Of a DNA stretch of 64,000 nucleotides, positions 15,452 to 24,269 are shown in pieces. Location: the NCBI RefSeq assembly GCF_008704535.1, contig NZ_CP023701.1:5684001-5748000 (forward strand), read 5' to 3'. The notes under the pieces were generated by a model, which was not told the origin of the DNA, made no database searches, and saw nothing but the letters and a program-made list of their open reading frames with translations. The position numbers and the translations under genes were made by a program. The first letter of the stretch is position 1. The number at the start of each line of letters is the position of its first letter. Source of the DNA: Streptomyces subrutilus. GTDB lineage: Bacteria > Actinomycetota > Actinomycetes > Streptomycetales > Streptomycetaceae.

Positions 15452-16047
15452 CACTCGATGCCCTTCTGGCCCTTCTGGCCGGCGTCCATCGGGTGCTTCA
15501 CCTTGGTCATCTCGGTGACCAGGTCCGCGAACTCCACCAGCTCCCGCGGGGCGTTGCGCCCCGTGATGACCACGTGCTGGGTGCCGGGTCGCGCGCGCAG
15601 CACCTCGATGACCTCGGCGACGTCGATCCAGCCCCAGTGCATCGGGTACGCGAACTCGTCGAGCACGTACAGCCGGTGCGTCTCGGCGGCCAGGTCGCGC
15701 TTGACCTGCTCCCAGCCCTCCTTCGCGGCCTGCTCGTTGTCGAGCTGGGCGTCGCGCTGGACCCAGGACCAGCCCTCGCCCATCTTGTGCCAGACGACCG
15801 GCCCGCCCTCGCCGGAGGCGCCGAGCACCTTGAGCGCGTTCTCCTCGCCGACCTTCCACTTCGCCGACTTGACGAACTGGAACACCCCGATCGGCCAGCC
15901 CTGGTTCCAGGCGCGCAGCGCGAGCCCGAAGGCCGCCGTCGACTTGCCCTTTCCGGGACCGGTGTGGACGAAGACGAGCGGACGGTTGCGGCGCTGGCGC
16001 GTCGTGAGCCCGTCGTCCGGAACGACGGACGGCTGTCCCTGCGGCAT
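15448..16047 (-). CDS. cobO: Cob(I)yrinic acid a,c-diamide adenosyltransferase CobO
   Basis: A 199-residue CobA/CobO-type corrinoid adenosyltransferase, which attaches the 5'-deoxyadenosyl ligand to cob(I)alamin precursors. The inverted ATP-binding P-loop HTGPGKGKSTAAFG lies near residue 30. The conserved core includes VFQFVKS, VLDEFAYPMHWGW and VVITGRNAP. Length is normal for the family. The ATG overlaps the TAA of the upstream chelatase gene (TAATG), and its own TGA overlaps the cobB start, so three genes are translationally chained. Regulation is by the B12 riboswitch at the head of the operon. Assignment is very secure. Confidence 0.97.
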   Translation of the reverse strand: MPQGQPSVVPDDGLTTRQRRNRPLVFVHTGPGKGKSTAAFGLALRAWNQGWPIGVFQFVKSAKWKVGEENALKVLGASGEGGPVVWHKMGEGWSWVQRDAQLDNEQAAKEGWEQVKRDLAAETHRLYVLDEFAYPMHWGWIDVAEVIEVLRARPGTQHVVITGRNAPRELVEFADLVTEMTKVKHPMDAGQKGQKGIEW

Positions 16048-18194
16048 TACGCGGCCCTCCTGTTGGCATCGGATGTCTGGTACGCGGCGGTGCCCCGTAC
16101 GTCGTGCACGAGCCCGGCCAGCGAATCGGCCCGCAGCCCGTCCAGGGTCACGGACGGCGCGCCGAGGTCGGCGGCCAGCACCCCGGCCAGACCCAGCCGC
16201 ACCGGCCCGGTCTCGCAGTCCACGACCACGGACGCGACCCCCTCGGCCGCCAGCAGCCGGGCCCCGCGGCCCGACAGCGCGCGCGGGTCCCCGCCCAGGC
16301 CGCCGGCCGACGTGGCGCGCCCGTCGGTGACCACGACCAGCAGCGGCCGGCGCGAGGGATCCCGCAGCCGCTCGATGCGCAGCACCTCACGGGCCTTCAG
16401 CAGCCCGGCCGCCAGCGGGGTGCGCCCGCCGGTCGGCAACTGCTCCAGCCGGGCCGCGGCCGCGTCCACCGAGGAGGTCGGCGGCAGCGCCAGCTCGGCG
16501 CCGGCGCCCCGGAAGGTGATCAGGCCGACCTTGTCGCGGCGCTGGTAGGCGTCGAGCAGCAGCGACAGCACGGCGCCCTTGACGGCGCCCATCCGCTGCC
16601 GGGCGGCCATGGAACCGGAGGCGTCGACGACGAAGAGCACCAGGTTCCCCTCGCGTCCCTCCCGCGTCGCCTGCCGCAGGTCGTCCTTGCGGACGACCAG
16701 GCCGCGCCCGCTGCGCCCGCGGGCCCGCTGGTGCGGGGCGGCGGCCGTCACGGTGGCGGCCAGGTGCAGCTTGGTCAGCTGGCCGCGGGGCCGCTGGGCC
16801 CCGGTGGTCCGGCCGTGGGCGGTACGGGCGCGCGAACGCCGCCCCGACGCGCCCTCGCCGAGCCCCGGCACGCTCAGCACCTTGGTGCGGAACGGCTCGG
16901 CGGCGGCCACGGCCGCCTGCGCGGGGCCGTCGGGCCCCTGCGCGGAGGGCTGCGGGGCCTCGGGGGCCGCCGAGGGGTCCGCCGGGTCCGCGGCGTCGGG
17001 TCCGGCCGCGTCGTCCGGGCCGGCCGGGTCGCCCGCTTCCGGCTGCCGGTCCGACGCCCCGGGGCCGGAGCCCTGCGGCGGGACCCCGCCGCCCCCGCCG
17101 TCCGGGCCGCCGCCGTCCGGGCCGCCGTCGCCGGGGCCGCCGTCCTGCGGACCACCGGGCTCCGGGTCGGGCTCGGGGGCGTCGTCGGGGAACCCGTCCA
17201 GGATCCGGTCCAGCTTCTCCTCGTCCAGTCCCGGCGCGTCGAAGGGGTTGCGCCGCCGCCGGTGGGGGAGGGCCAGCAGCGCGGCCTGCCGCACGTCCGC
17301 CTTGCGCACCGCCGTCCGCCCGGCCCACGCCGCCAGCGCGGACGCCGTACGGGCCATCACGATGTCGGCGCGCATCCCGTCGACCTCGAAGCCGGCGCAG
17401 GTCGCCGCGATCTGCAACAGCGAGCCGTCGTCGAGCACCACCTGCGGCAGCAGCGCCCGCGCCGCCACCACCCGGGCCCGCACCTCCCGCTCCTCCGCCG
17501 CCCAGCGGGCGGCGAAACCCGCGGGGTCGTCCTCGTACGCGAGCCTGCGGCGCACCACCTCGACGCGCTGGGCGGGCTCGCGGGAGGCCGCGACCTCGAC
17601 GGTGAGACCGAACCGGTCGAGGAGCTGCGGCCGGAGCTCGCCCTCCTCGGGGTTCATCGTGCCGACCAGCAGGAAGCGGGCCGCGTGGCGCACGGAGACG
17701 CCCTCGCGCTCCACGTACGAGGCGCCCATCGCGGCGGCGTCGAGCAGCAGGTCGATCAGGTGGTCGTGGAGCAGGTTGACCTCGTCGACGTAGAGGATGC
17801 CGCGGTGCGCGTCCGCCAGCAGCCCGGGCTCGAAGGCCTTCACGCCCTCGGCGAGGGCCCGTTCGATGTCCAGGGCGCCCACCAGCCGGTCCTCGGACGC
17901 GCCGACCGGCAGCTCCACCATGCGGGCGGGCCGCGCGGTCCCCGGGCCCGTCTCGTGGGGGCCGTCCGGGCAGGCCGGGTCCGGTGCGCCGGGCGCGCAC
18001 GAGAAGCGGCACCCGGGCACCACGTCCACCTGCGGCAGCAGCGCCGACAGCGCGCGGACGGCGGTGGACTTGGCGGTCCCCTTCTCGCCGCGCACGAGGA
18101 CGCCGCCGACCGCCGGGCTCACGGCATTGAGCAGGAGCGCCAGCCGCAGGTCGGTCTGGCCGACCACTGCGGTGAACGGATAGGGCGTGCTCAT
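16047..18194 (-). CDS. Magnesium/cobalt chelatase I-D fusion subunit
   Basis: A 715-residue fusion of the two ATPase-type chelatase subunits. Residues 1 to about 330 form a BchI-like AAA+ module with Walker A RGEKGTAKST, a Cys-containing insertion (CRFSCAP...ACPDG) and Walker B ILYVDEVNLL. A long acidic Pro/Gly/Ala linker follows (about 345-440). The C-terminal BchD-like von Willebrand A domain carries the MIDAS motif DASGSMAARQR. In cobalamin synthesis such a protein would partner CobN to insert cobalt. No cobN gene is in this window. It sits between cobQ and cobO in one operon and ends TAATG with cobO. ATG at 18194 lacks a strong ribosome-binding site. Confidence 0.9.
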   Translation of the reverse strand: MSTPYPFTAVVGQTDLRLALLLNAVSPAVGGVLVRGEKGTAKSTAVRALSALLPQVDVVPGCRFSCAPGAPDPACPDGPHETGPGTARPARMVELPVGASEDRLVGALDIERALAEGVKAFEPGLLADAHRGILYVDEVNLLHDHLIDLLLDAAAMGASYVEREGVSVRHAARFLLVGTMNPEEGELRPQLLDRFGLTVEVAASREPAQRVEVVRRRLAYEDDPAGFAARWAAEEREVRARVVAARALLPQVVLDDGSLLQIAATCAGFEVDGMRADIVMARTASALAAWAGRTAVRKADVRQAALLALPHRRRRNPFDAPGLDEEKLDRILDGFPDDAPEPDPEPGGPQDGGPGDGGPDGGGPDGGGGGVPPQGSGPGASDRQPEAGDPAGPDDAAGPDAADPADPSAAPEAPQPSAQGPDGPAQAAVAAAEPFRTKVLSVPGLGEGASGRRSRARTAHGRTTGAQRPRGQLTKLHLAATVTAAAPHQRARGRSGRGLVVRKDDLRQATREGREGNLVLFVVDASGSMAARQRMGAVKGAVLSLLLDAYQRRDKVGLITFRGAGAELALPPTSSVDAAAARLEQLPTGGRTPLAAGLLKAREVLRIERLRDPSRRPLLVVVTDGRATSAGGLGGDPRALSGRGARLLAAEGVASVVVDCETGPVRLGLAGVLAADLGAPSVTLDGLRADSLAGLVHDVRGTAAYQTSDANRRAA

Positions 18195-18231
18195 GCGTCG
18201 ATCACTCCTTCGATGGTGCGGACGGTCGGGT

Positions 18232-18265
18232 CCGTGGGGTTCGTGGGGTTCGTGGGGTTCGTCGG
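18232..18265. repeat. Tandem 9-bp repeat in the cobQ-chelatase gap
   Basis: GTGGGGTTC is repeated three times with further degenerate flanking units, filling much of the 85-bp gap between cobQ and the chelatase gene. It is a likely slippage product; read as RNA it is a run of GAACCCCAC on the sense strand of the operon. No function is visible. Confidence 0.75.
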
Positions 18266-18279
18266 GGCCGCCGGGCCCC

Positions 18280-19866
18280 TCACGGAGCGCCCGGCGGCAG
18301 GAACGGCAGCCCGGCCGCGGGCCCGTCCTCGATCAGCCGCAGCAGGGCCGCGGTGTCGGCGTGCTCCTCGATCAGGTCGCCGAGCAGGTCGAGCTGCTCC
18401 TCGCGCAGGACGCCGAACGAGGTGTCGGCGGCGGGGACGAACCGCCGGCCCGCGGCCGCGGCCACCTCGCGCAGGAACGCCCGCCGGAAGCCGTCCGACT
18501 CCAGCGAGCCGTGCCAGTGGGTGCCCCACACCGACCCGACCCGGCAGCCGTCCAGGAACGGTTCGCCGCCCAGCACCTCGGCCACGCCGTGGTGGATCTC
18601 GTAGCCCTCGACCGGCTCGCCGAGCGCCGAACCCACCGGCCGGGCCAGGGTCTTCTCGCGCGCGAAGCGCACCCGTACGGGCAGCAGCCCCAGCCCGTCC
18701 ACGGCGCCGGCCCGCGATTCGACCTCGTCCTCGATGTGCTCGCCGAGCGCCTGGAACCCGCCGCAGATGCCCAGCACCGGCCGCCCCTCGGCGGCCCGGC
18801 GCGCGAGCGCGTCGGCGAGCCCGCGCTCCCGCAGCCAGCCGAGGGCCTTCACCGTCCCGCGCGTGCCCGGCACGACGACCAGGTCGGCGTCGGCCAGCTC
18901 CTCGGCCCGGTCCACGAACCGCACCACGACCCCCGGCTCCGCCGCGAGCGCGTCCACGTCCGTGAAGTTCGACATCAGCGGGACCGCGCACACCGCGACC
19001 CGCAGCACGTCCTCGCCCACCGGCGGGGCCACCACCGACTCGCGCACCGCGCCGCGCAGCGAGACCCGCAGGCCGTCCTCCTCGTCGATGCCCAGGCCGT
19101 GCCGGAAGGGCAGCACTCCGTAGGTCGCGCGGCCGGTGAGGCCGCGCAGCATCTCCAGGCCCGGCTCCAGCAGCGACACGTCGCCGCGGAACTTGTTGAC
19201 CAGGTATCCGGCGATCAGCGACTGGTCCTGCGGCGACAGCAGCGCCGTCGTCCCGAAGAAGGAGGCGAAGACCCCGCCCCGGTCGATGTCGCCGACCACC
19301 ACCACCGGGAAGCGGGCCGCCCGCGCGATCCCCATGTTCACGATGTCCGTGCGGCGCAGGTTGATCTCGGCCGGGCTGCCGGCCCCCTCGCAGATCACCG
19401 CGTCGTAGCTGCCGCGCAGCTGCTCCAGGCAGTCCGTCACGACGCCGAGCAACCGCTCCCGGCCGCCGCCGTACAGCGCCCGCGCGGGGGACGGCGACCC
19501 GTCGGCGGCGACGGCGCCGGGCGGGCCCGGGGTGCCGAAGAAGCCGCGGGCGCTCATCTCGCCCACCGGCCTGCCCAGCAGCACCACCTGGCTGCTCTGG
19601 TCGCCGCCCGGCTTCAGCAGCACCGGGTTCATCAGGGCGGTCGGCTCCACGCGCGCGGCCTGCGCCTGCATCGCCTGGGCCCGCCCGATCTCGGCGCCCT
19701 CGCGGGTGACGAAGGAGTTCAGCGACATGTTCTGCGCCTTGAACGGCGCCACCTTCACCCCGCTGCGGGCCAGCCAGCGGCAGATGCCCGCCGTGACCAC
19801 GCTCTTGCCCGCGTCCGACGTGGTCCCCGCGACCAGCAGTCCGCCCCCGCGCCTCGCGCCGCTCAT
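18280..19866 (-). CDS. cobQ: Cobyric acid synthase CobQ
   Basis: A 528-residue glutamine-dependent amidotransferase that amidates the b, d, e and g side chains of adenosylcobyrinic acid a,c-diamide. The N-terminal P-loop-like AGTTSDAGKSVV is followed by VAPFKAQNMSLNSFVT and VVVVGDIDRGGVFAS, all CobQ hallmarks. The C-terminal amidotransferase domain has the nucleophile in GICGGFQALG and the histidines in YEIHHG and VWGTHWHGSLE. Length is normal. Its ATG overlaps the TGA of cobD (ATGA), giving tight coupling. It belongs to the riboswitch-controlled operon. Very secure. Confidence 0.97.
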   Translation of the reverse strand: MSGARRGGGLLVAGTTSDAGKSVVTAGICRWLARSGVKVAPFKAQNMSLNSFVTREGAEIGRAQAMQAQAARVEPTALMNPVLLKPGGDQSSQVVLLGRPVGEMSARGFFGTPGPPGAVAADGSPSPARALYGGGRERLLGVVTDCLEQLRGSYDAVICEGAGSPAEINLRRTDIVNMGIARAARFPVVVVGDIDRGGVFASFFGTTALLSPQDQSLIAGYLVNKFRGDVSLLEPGLEMLRGLTGRATYGVLPFRHGLGIDEEDGLRVSLRGAVRESVVAPPVGEDVLRVAVCAVPLMSNFTDVDALAAEPGVVVRFVDRAEELADADLVVVPGTRGTVKALGWLRERGLADALARRAAEGRPVLGICGGFQALGEHIEDEVESRAGAVDGLGLLPVRVRFAREKTLARPVGSALGEPVEGYEIHHGVAEVLGGEPFLDGCRVGSVWGTHWHGSLESDGFRRAFLREVAAAAGRRFVPAADTSFGVLREEQLDLLGDLIEEHADTAALLRLIEDGPAAGLPFLPPGAP

Positions 19867-20825
19867 CCGCGCCGCCCCCTCTTCGTCGTACGGGAGACGA
19901 GCGTCCGGGCCGCCGCGCAGGCCCCCAGCGCCAGCCAGGTGACCGTGCGCGACAGCCGGACCGCCCGCTCGATGTCGGATATCTCCACCGGCCGGCCGGT
20001 GGCCCCGTTGAGCACGGCCCGGTGCTCCACCCGGCCGCCGTAGGCCAGGGTGCCGCCGAGCCGCACGCCGAGCGCCCCCGCGAAGGAGGCCTCCACGGGG
20101 CCGGCGTTGGGGCTCGGGTGGCCGGCCGCGTCCGCGCGCCAGGCCCGTACGGCTCCCCGCCGGTCGGGGCCGGCCGCGACGGCCGCCAGCGCGGTCAGCC
20201 GGGCCCCCGGCCAGCCCGCCACGTCGTCGAGCCGGGCGCAGGCCCAGCCGTAGCGCAGGTGGCGGGGGGACTTGTGGCCGACCATCGCGTCCAGGGTGTT
20301 CACGGCGCGGAAGGCCAGCAGGCCCGGGACGCCGGCGACGGCGCCCCACACCAGCGCGCCGACCACCGCGTCGGAGGTGTTCTCGGCGACCGACTCCACG
20401 ACGGCGCGGGCCAGCTGCTGCCCGTCCAGGGCCTGCGGGTCGCGCCCGCACAGGTGGGGGAGGCGCGCGCGGGCCGCCGCGATGTCCCCCGCGGCCAGCG
20501 AACCGCCGATGGCGCGGGCCTCGCGGCCGAGCGAGGTGCCGCCGACCACGGCCCAGGTGGCCGCGGCGGTCAGGGCGATCCGGGCCGCGGCGGGCCGGGA
20601 GCGCACGGCGCGGGAGGCCAGCACGCCGACGGCGGTCGCGCCCCCGGCGCACACCAGGGCGTGCAGGACCCCCCGGGCCCGGTCGTCGCGCCACAGGGCG
20701 CGTTCGACGGCGGCGGCGGCCCGTCCGAAGGCGGCCACGGGGTGCCCGCGGCGCGGATCACCGAGGATCCGGTCGCCGATCAGGCCGGCCGCGGCGCCGT
20801 ACGCGAAGACGCGATCGGCACGCAT
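19863..20825 (-). CDS. cobD: Adenosylcobinamide-phosphate synthase CobD/CbiB
   Basis: A 320-residue integral membrane protein that attaches aminopropanol (phosphate) to adenosylcobyric acid. Conserved segments are the N-terminal LIGDRILGDPRRGHPVAAFG, the central VVESVAENTSDAVVGALVWG and the AGHPSPNAGPVEASFAGALG block. Several hydrophobic helices lie between them. It is the first gene of the cob operon and starts 45-50 bp downstream of the B12 riboswitch, so it is probably the direct target of switching. Its TGA overlaps the cobQ start. A weak GAGGAC precedes the ATG, as expected when access to the ribosome-binding site is controlled. Confidence 0.96.
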   Translation of the reverse strand: MRADRVFAYGAAAGLIGDRILGDPRRGHPVAAFGRAAAAVERALWRDDRARGVLHALVCAGGATAVGVLASRAVRSRPAAARIALTAAATWAVVGGTSLGREARAIGGSLAAGDIAAARARLPHLCGRDPQALDGQQLARAVVESVAENTSDAVVGALVWGAVAGVPGLLAFRAVNTLDAMVGHKSPRHLRYGWACARLDDVAGWPGARLTALAAVAAGPDRRGAVRAWRADAAGHPSPNAGPVEASFAGALGVRLGGTLAYGGRVEHRAVLNGATGRPVEISDIERAVRLSRTVTWLALGACAAARTLVSRTTKRGRRG

Positions 20826-20869
20826 GGTGGCAGGTAGGTCCTCACTCAGGGTCCGCGCCCTGGTTCGAC

Positions 20870-20985
20870 GGGTCCGGCGGCGAGAGTTCCTGGCTCCCGG
20901 GGCGCACTCGGCCGAGTGCCCCGGTGACAGTGGCGGGACCGCGCCGGAATCGCACCGGACTTCCTCTCCATGCCGCCGTATTGGC
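20870..20985 (-). promoter_or_regulatory. Cobalamin (B12) riboswitch
   Basis: Read on the minus strand, this leader contains the ordered conserved elements of the adenosylcobalamin aptamer. GAGGAAGTCCGGTGCGA-TTCCGGCGCGG comes first, then the core CCCGCCACTGTCACCGGG (CCCGCCACTG at 20937-20928). A GC-rich stem (GGCACTCGGCCGAGTGCGCC) follows, then GGGAGCCAGGAACTC near 20896-20883. The outer P1 helix is CGGCGGC (20978-20972) with GCCGCCG (20881-20875). It ends about 45 nt before the cobD ATG. B12 binding would be expected to shut off translation or elongation of the whole cobD-cobQ-chelatase-cobO-cobB operon. TTGACG at 21021-21016 is a possible -35 element. Confidence 0.93.
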
Positions 20986-21080
20986 TCGGGCAGTCCACCA
21001 CGGGCCGAGAACGCCCGTCAACTCGCTGTTGACCTGCGGGGACGCCGCGACGGGGTGCCGCGGGCCCGGCCGGGCGTATG

Positions 21081-21117
21081 CGAAGGCTCCCCCCGGGTTT
21101 CCCGGGGGGAGCCTTCG
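21081..21117 (-). terminator. Strong hairpin ending the phosphate-transporter operon
   Basis: A perfect 17-bp stem (21081-21097 with 21101-21117) and a TTT loop, directly downstream of the small membrane protein gene. It insulates the following B12-controlled operon. Confidence 0.85.
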
Positions 21118-21136
21118 CGCGGGTGGGTGCGGTGCC

Positions 21137-21358
21137 TCAGGCGACGATCAGGTAGATCCCGTAGCCCACGGCCGCGGTGACGAGCGCGAAGCAGGCGTAC
21201 GCGCCGGTGCGGGCCAGGGCGGCGGAGCCGCCCTGCTCGGTGGCGGCCTCGTGCTTGGACAGGCCCACCAGGCCCAGGGTGAACAGGGCCACGAGGGCGA
21301 CGGTGGCGGAGAGGCTGACCCCGAAGACGGAGCCGAGTGCTTCCCAGTCGATCTGCAT
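21137..21358 (-). CDS. Small membrane protein linked to Pit transporter (73 aa)
   Basis: A 73-residue protein with two predicted membrane helices (VSLSATVALVALFTLGLVGL and YACFALVTAAVGYGIYLIVA) joined by a short polar loop (SKHEAATEQGG). It lies 25 bp downstream of the phosphate transporter gene and before the operon hairpin, so it is almost certainly co-transcribed and under the same PHO box. A role as an accessory subunit or regulator of the transporter is an inference from context. I recall an equivalent gene beside pitH2 in S. coelicolor. No enzymatic motif is present. Confidence 0.8.
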   Translation of the reverse strand: MQIDWEALGSVFGVSLSATVALVALFTLGLVGLSKHEAATEQGGSAALARTGAYACFALVTAAVGYGIYLIVA

Positions 21359-21383
21359 GCTGCCGTTCCTCTGCGTGTCTCGG

Positions 21384-22655
<1,272 letters not shown>

Positions 22656-23009
22656 TTACCCAGGCTTCTGTTTGACGTCAGTGGCTCGGCGACCGTAGGC
22701 AACCTGAATGAACGGAAGGTGAACTGGCGCGGGCCGACCGGTGTACTGGTCCGCCACCCGATCGGGTCGTTCCTCCCGATACTGCCGTGGATGGGTCGAT
22801 TGATGCACGTCAAAGCCGGGTGCACGACCCATCCGGCGGAACGCCTCCCTCCGTTCGGAGGGGGCGACCGGTGCCCGGACGAGACCCAGATCACGCCCCG
22901 CGCCGCCGTCGCCGGCCCCGGTCGGACCCCGCCGCGCGGCCCGCTGCCGCGGGCTGCGGAACGGTCGCCTCCGGTGGCCCGCCGGATGCCGCGCCCCGAC
23001 ACTGGAGCC
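22656..23009. other. Divergent intergenic region, pit and alpha/beta hydrolase
   Basis: This 354-bp gap holds the PHO box of the phosphate transporter near its left end. The right two thirds (about 22730-23000) show no convincing gene or repeat and probably contain the hydrolase promoter. Confidence 0.6.
22703..22724 (-). promoter_or_regulatory. PHO box upstream of the phosphate transporter
   Basis: On the minus strand, GTTCACC-TTCC-GTTCATT-CAGG gives two direct-repeat units exactly 11 bp apart (22724-22718 and 22713-22707). This matches the Streptomyces PhoP consensus GTTCACC plus four bases. It lies 50-70 bp before the transporter start. Confidence 0.85.
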
Positions 23010-24140
23010 GTGCGTACCGCCACAGCGACGGCAGCGGCCGTCACCACCAGCCTCTTGGGCGCCGGCGCGGCCGCGGTCGCGGTCGGCCGGTACGCCGCCG
23101 ACGCCGCACTGCGCCCCCGACCGGGGCGCCCGCTGCCCGGCGCGCCCCGCTTCCACGTCCACTCGGCCGGCGACGGGCTGGTCACGCTGACCCGCTCGCT
23201 CGGCTCCCTGCGCCCCGGCACCTACGGCCTGGACGCCCCCGGGGTGCACGCCGTCGTCGGGGCCGTCCTGCCGGACGCCCCGCACCGCCCCGACACCGTC
23301 GTGCGCCGGCTCCTCGCCGTCACCCACGGCAGCCTCGACCCCGGGACCCGCGTCACCCTCACCCCGCAGGTGCACCTGGGCAACCCGCGCACCGCGCTCG
23401 GGCTCGACCACGCCGACGTGGACGTCCCCGGGGAGCTCGGTCCGCTGCCCGCCTGGTTCGTGCCCGGCCACCGCGACACCTGGGTGATCACCGCGCACGG
23501 GCTCGGCGGCAGCCGCGAGCACCCGATGGTGGTGCTGCCCTTCCTCCACCGCCACCGGTTCCCCGTCCTCGACCTGGCCTACCGCGGCGACCTGGGCGCC
23601 CCCGCCTCCCCCGACGGCCTCGGCCACCTCGGCGAGTCGGAGTGGCGCGACCTCGACGCCGCCCTCCGCTACGCCCTGCGCCACGGCGCCCGGCGCGTCG
23701 TCCTGTACGGCTGGTCCACCGGCGCAGCCATGGCCCTGCGCGCCGTCGAGCGCTCGGCGCTGGCCGACCGGGTCTCCGGCCTGGTGCTGGATTCCCCCGT
23801 GCTCGACTGGCACGCCACCCTGCGCGCCCTCGCCGCCGCCCGGCACGCCCCGGCCGCCGTGCTGCCGCTGGCGGTGCGCGCCGCGGAGGGCCGGGCCGGA
23901 CTGCGCGCCGACCGGCCGCCCCCGGGCGCCGACCCCCGCGCGCTGCGCGTGCCGGTGCTGCTCTTCCACGGCCCCGACGACACGCTCGCCCCGTGGGGCC
24001 CCTCCCGGCGGCTGGCCGCGGCCCGCCCCGACCTGATCACGCTGCACCCCGTCCGCGGGGCCGGACACGGGGCGATGTGGAACGCGGACCCGGCCGGATA
24101 CGAGGAGATCCTGCGGCGGTTCCTGGTCCCGCTGATGTGA
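23010..24140 (+). CDS. Alpha/beta hydrolase with N-terminal membrane segment
   Basis: A protein of about 376 residues. A short hydrophobic N-terminus (AAAVTTSLLGAGAAAVAVGRYAA) may be a membrane anchor or signal. The catalytic part carries the nucleophile elbow GWSTGAAM, the acid in LLFHGPDDTLAP and the histidine in GAGHGAMWN, a complete Ser-Asp-His triad. The oxyanion region is HGLGGSREHPM. The layout resembles membrane-associated serine hydrolases of the BAAT/prolyl-oligopeptidase-like type. The start is uncertain: GTG at 23010 (GGAG just upstream) or ATG at 22986. It is divergent from the pit operon and precedes a gene of unknown function. Substrate is unknown. Confidence 0.85.
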   Translation: MRTATATAAAVTTSLLGAGAAAVAVGRYAADAALRPRPGRPLPGAPRFHVHSAGDGLVTLTRSLGSLRPGTYGLDAPGVHAVVGAVLPDAPHRPDTVVRRLLAVTHGSLDPGTRVTLTPQVHLGNPRTALGLDHADVDVPGELGPLPAWFVPGHRDTWVITAHGLGGSREHPMVVLPFLHRHRFPVLDLAYRGDLGAPASPDGLGHLGESEWRDLDAALRYALRHGARRVVLYGWSTGAAMALRAVERSALADRVSGLVLDSPVLDWHATLRALAAARHAPAAVLPLAVRAAEGRAGLRADRPPPGADPRALRVPVLLFHGPDDTLAPWGPSRRLAAARPDLITLHPVRGAGHGAMWNADPAGYEEILRRFLVPLM

Positions 24141-24269
24141 AGACCGATGTGAAGGCCGTGTGGCGGTAGGGGCGCGAAGGGCGGCTTGTCCTGGTCTGTA
24201 CCAAGCTTCGCGGGCAGTAACCGACCGTTCCGTTTGGGCTTTCGGCCAGTGACGGGCGAGACTGCTTCC

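Noticed and set aside
11666..16330. 1554-codon open frame on the plus strand over the cobC-cobO region
   Set aside because: It overlaps cobC, ZIP, cobB and cobO in the wrong frame and is Arg/Pro/Gly-rich with no domain.
18232..18265. Possible CRISPR or attachment site because of direct repeats
   Set aside because: Units are only 9 bp and contiguous with no spacers; no cas genes or integrase nearby.
16104..18965. 953-codon plus-strand frame over the chelatase and cobQ genes
   Set aside because: Antisense shadow of two well-supported genes; Arg/Gly/His-rich composition.
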